NCBI GenBank assembly: GCA_030591745.1
Contig: JAUVAM010000236.1
Location: 1-6,463 of the forward strand
From: Deltaproteobacteria bacterium
GTDB lineage: Bacteria; Myxococcota; B64-G9
Length of the DNA stretch: 6,463 nucleotides
Direction of reading: 5' to 3'
Of this stretch, positions 4,140-6,463 are shown piece by piece (within the stretch, counting starts at the first letter, position 1; each line of letters opens with the position of its first letter). The notes below the pieces were generated by a model. It ran no database searches, was not told the origin of the DNA, and was given only the letters and a program-made list of their open reading frames with translations. The position numbers and the translations under genes are program-made.

Positions 4140-6463
4140 TCAGTGAACCTCATCCCAGCTCAGACCCACATGCACGTCGACCACCAGAGGCACTTCGAGT
4201 TGTACACCATGCTCCATCTTCTCGCGAACAAGGTTTTCCAGCAAGTCCAGCTCCTCGTCAGGCACCTCAAACATGAGCTCGTCGTGAACCTGCAAGATCA
4301 TGCGACTCCGCATCCCTTGCTCGCTCAAAGCCTGATGGATATCCACCATGGCTCGCTTGATGATATCCGCCGCGGTACCCTGAATGGGCGTGTTCTGGGC
4401 CATGCGCTCGGCGTTGCTGCGTACGTTAAAATTGCGACTCGACAGATTGGGCAAAAATCGCCTGCGGCCGAACAAAGTGGTCACCAGACCCTCTTCTCGT
4501 GCCTGCTCGTGAATCTTGGCAATCCAAGTCGAAACGCCCGCATGGCGTTCGAGATAGGTATCGATGATCTCCTTGGCCTCTCCATGAGAAAGGCCAAGTT
4601 GCCGGGCCAAGGCAAAAGGCCCCTGACCATACAAAATGCCGAAATTGACCGCCTTGGCTCGGGTGCGCATGTCGGAAGACACCTGATCCACCGGCACATC
4701 GAAAATACGAGCGGCGGTTCGAGCATGTACATCCTCCCCGTCCTGGAAGGCTTTTCGCAAATTCTGGTCTCCGGTCACATGCGCCAAAATACGCAACTCG
4801 ACCTGACTGTAGTCGGCGCTGAGCAATTTATGCCCAGGGGGCACGATGAAAGCCTTGCGAATCCGCCGTCCCAACTCGGTCCGCACGGGGATATTCTGCA
4901 GGTTGGGGTCCGAAGAAGACAAACGCCCGGTGGCCGCCACGGCCTGGTGAAAGCGACTATGGACACGCCCAGTCTCTGGATTGATCATGCCCGGCAGGAC
5001 ATCGGCGTATGTAGATTTCAGCTTGGCCACTTGCCGAAAAGCCAATATCTCAGCGGGCAATGGATGTTCTGAAGCCAAAATTTCCAACACACTCTGGTCC
5101 GTTGATGGCCCGGATTTTGTTTTCTTCTGCACGGGCAAGCCCAGTTCTTCGAAGAGAATCACCCTCAGTTGGCTTGGTGAATTGATATTAAACGCGTGCC
5201 CGGCCAACTCGTGAATGCGCTGCTCCATCCGAACAAGCTCCGAACCCAACTCCGTCGAAAGCTCGATCAAACTTCTGGCATCGACCAAAAACCCCGCCTC
5301 CTCCATGTTGATCAGCACCCGCAACAAGGGCAGTTCGAGTCCCTGCATCAACTCACCCAGCCCGGCCTCCTCTACCTGGGCCCCCAACTTCTCGCAAAGA
5401 CGAAAGGTCACATCCGCATCTTCCGCGGCATAGGCCGTGGCCTTATCCAAAGGCACTTCGGCGAAAGTCACCTGGTGCTTGCCCTTGCCGGTCACTTCTT
5501 TGTATTTGATGGTGTCGTGACCCAGAAGCTCTTCGGCTAAGTGATCCAGACCATGACTTTGGCGTCCCGGATCGAGCAGATAAGACTGCAGCATGGAATC
5601 AGCCGCGATGCGCCCCAGCTCAAGCCCGTGTCGCCTCAGGATAAGGGCATCAAACTTGATATTCTGGCCCCAGATCTCCACGCCATCGGGTCCGAAGATC
5701 TCGGACAGCTCTTTTAAGACCACCTGAAGATCGAGTTGCCTTGGCGTCCCTTCTCCCTCGTGGGCCACAGGCAAATAGGCGGCCTGGCCCTCGGCTACAC
5801 AAAAACTCATGCCCACGATTTGGGCTTGCATGGGATCCAACGAATCGGTTTCCAGATCCAGGGCGCAACGTCCAGCCCCGCGAATACGCTCCACCCATGC
5901 CGCCAATTGCTTAAGGTCCAACAAAGTTTCGTAATGCTCGGTGTCGATGGTGCGAACAGCCACCTGACTACGCCTCAAAGCAGAAAATTCCATCTCGACA
6001 AAAAAAGCATCGAGCTTTTCCTCATCAGGGGGAGACAAGCGCAGGTCGTCCAAAGACAGCGCCATGTCCACATCCCGCTTGATGGCAGCCAACTTCTGCG
6101 ACAAACGCGCCGAGTCCGCCTGTTCGATAAGCCGCTCTTTGAGCTTGGATTTCTTCATGCCGGCGGCAGCCGCTAAGACGCTCTCTAAGTCCCCATGCTC
6201 AACAAGCAGCTTGGCCGCGGTCTTCGGCCCCACTCCATGGATGCCGGGAATATTGTCCGAGCTGTCACCCATCAGGGCCAAGAGATCCACCACCTGCTCG
6301 GGTTTCACCCCCATTTTTTCGAAAACACCATCAGCGTCATAACGCTTGCCCTTCATGGGATCCAAGAGCACCACCCCCGGCCCCACCAACTGCATCATGT
6401 CCTTGTCGCCGCTGACGATGACCACGTTATGGCCAGCCTCCCTCGCTCGATCGGCAAGGGTAC
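4140..6463 (-). CDS. polA: DNA polymerase I, 5' end cut off by the window edge
   Basis: About 773 C-terminal codons are visible and the frame is open to position 6463; by comparison with E. coli PolA (928 residues) roughly the first 115-120 residues are missing. The enzyme joins gap-filling synthesis with RNA-primer removal in lagging-strand maturation and excision repair. The first visible part is the 5' nuclease domain, with SGDKDMMQLV (near 6410-6370), the metal-binding GDSSDNIPG and a helix-hairpin-helix (GIHGVGPKTAAKLL). The proofreading domain looks active: Exo I DLETDSLD (5840-5858), Exo II GQNIKFD (5649-5669) and Exo III YAAED (5418-5432) all keep their acidic residues. The polymerase domain has motif A SADYSQVELR (Asp near 4814), motif B with R, K, F and Y of the O-helix (KAVNFGILYG, 4626-4655) and motif C QVHDE (4278-4292). 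The phenylalanine at the sugar-discrimination site of the O-helix is the usual bacterial residue. All three activities should be present. The kinase gene follows after 17 nt. Confidence 0.98.
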   Translation of the reverse strand, partial: TLADRAREAGHNVVIVSGDKDMMQLVGPGVVLLDPMKGKRYDADGVFEKMGVKPEQVVDLLALMGDSSDNIPGIHGVGPKTAAKLLVEHGDLESVLAAAAGMKKSKLKERLIEQADSARLSQKLAAIKRDVDMALSLDDLRLSPPDEEKLDAFFVEMEFSALRRSQVAVRTIDTEHYETLLDLKQLAAWVERIRGAGRCALDLETDSLDPMQAQIVGMSFCVAEGQAAYLPVAHEGEGTPRQLDLQVVLKELSEIFGPDGVEIWGQNIKFDALILRRHGLELGRIAADSMLQSYLLDPGRQSHGLDHLAEELLGHDTIKYKEVTGKGKHQVTFAEVPLDKATAYAAEDADVTFRLCEKLGAQVEEAGLGELMQGLELPLLRVLINMEEAGFLVDARSLIELSTELGSELVRMEQRIHELAGHAFNINSPSQLRVILFEELGLPVQKKTKSGPSTDQSVLEILASEHPLPAEILAFRQVAKLKSTYADVLPGMINPETGRVHSRFHQAVAATGRLSSSDPNLQNIPVRTELGRRIRKAFIVPPGHKLLSADYSQVELRILAHVTGDQNLRKAFQDGEDVHARTAARIFDVPVDQVSSDMRTRAKAVNFGILYGQGPFALARQLGLSHGEAKEIIDTYLERHAGVSTWIAKIHEQAREEGLVTTLFGRRRFLPNLSSRNFNVRSNAERMAQNTPIQGTAADIIKRAMVDIHQALSEQGMRSRMILQVHDELMFEVPDEELDLLENLVREKMEHGVQLEVPLVVDVHVGLSWDEVH

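Noticed and set aside
4113..5072. Long plus-strand open frame (319 codons) antisense to polA
   Set aside because: It mirrors highly conserved polymerase-domain codons in polA, the predicted protein is rich in His, Gln and Arg with no recognisable domain, and GC-rich coding DNA often leaves such frames open.
1..6463. Defence system, mobile element, CRISPR array, prophage or toxin-antitoxin pair
   Set aside because: All coding space is accounted for by polA, kinase, lipoprotein, LysM and dprA genes. No transposase, integrase, regularly spaced direct repeats, tRNA-like structure or terminal inverted repeats were seen.

Overview
The window is a stretch of bacterial chromosome in which every supported gene lies on the minus strand. 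In transcription order, from high to low coordinates, the genes are: the 3' five-sixths of polA (DNA polymerase I), a soluble two-GAF sensor histidine kinase, a lipoprotein with a coiled coil and a TPR domain (YbgF/CpoB-like), a secreted LysM-domain protein, and the first 31 codons of a gene that reads as dprA. Coding density is high. The only sizeable non-coding stretch is the 165 bp between the kinase and the lipoprotein gene (2206-2370).

Organism: the genes are clearly bacterial, and the two exported proteins (a lipoprotein and a periplasmic LysM protein) suggest a diderm. A LysM-domain gene directly upstream of dprA is an arrangement I associate with Desulfuromonadales/Geobacter-type and related deltaproteobacterial (Desulfobacterota/Myxococcota) genomes. 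The multi-GAF soluble kinase fits that group too. This placement is an inference from layout; no marker in the window fixes the taxon.

Layout: polA and the kinase are 17 nt apart, with no room for a terminator, so they are probably co-transcribed. A second unit starts from a good sigma70-type promoter at 2243-2270, followed by lipoprotein, 11-nt gap with a perfect AGGAGG, LysM protein, 4-nt GTGA overlap, dprA. The lipoprotein and LysM protein look like an envelope/peptidoglycan pair. polA and dprA are DNA-metabolism genes acting in the cytoplasm.

No mobile element, CRISPR array, RNA gene, toxin-antitoxin pair or defence system is visible. It looks like an ordinary core region. The points most worth a second look are complete NKFDE signatures in both GAF domains of the kinase, the coupling of that kinase to polA, an internal duplication in the LysM protein, and a dprA that appears to start without the usual N-terminal helix-hairpin-helix/SAM-like domain.
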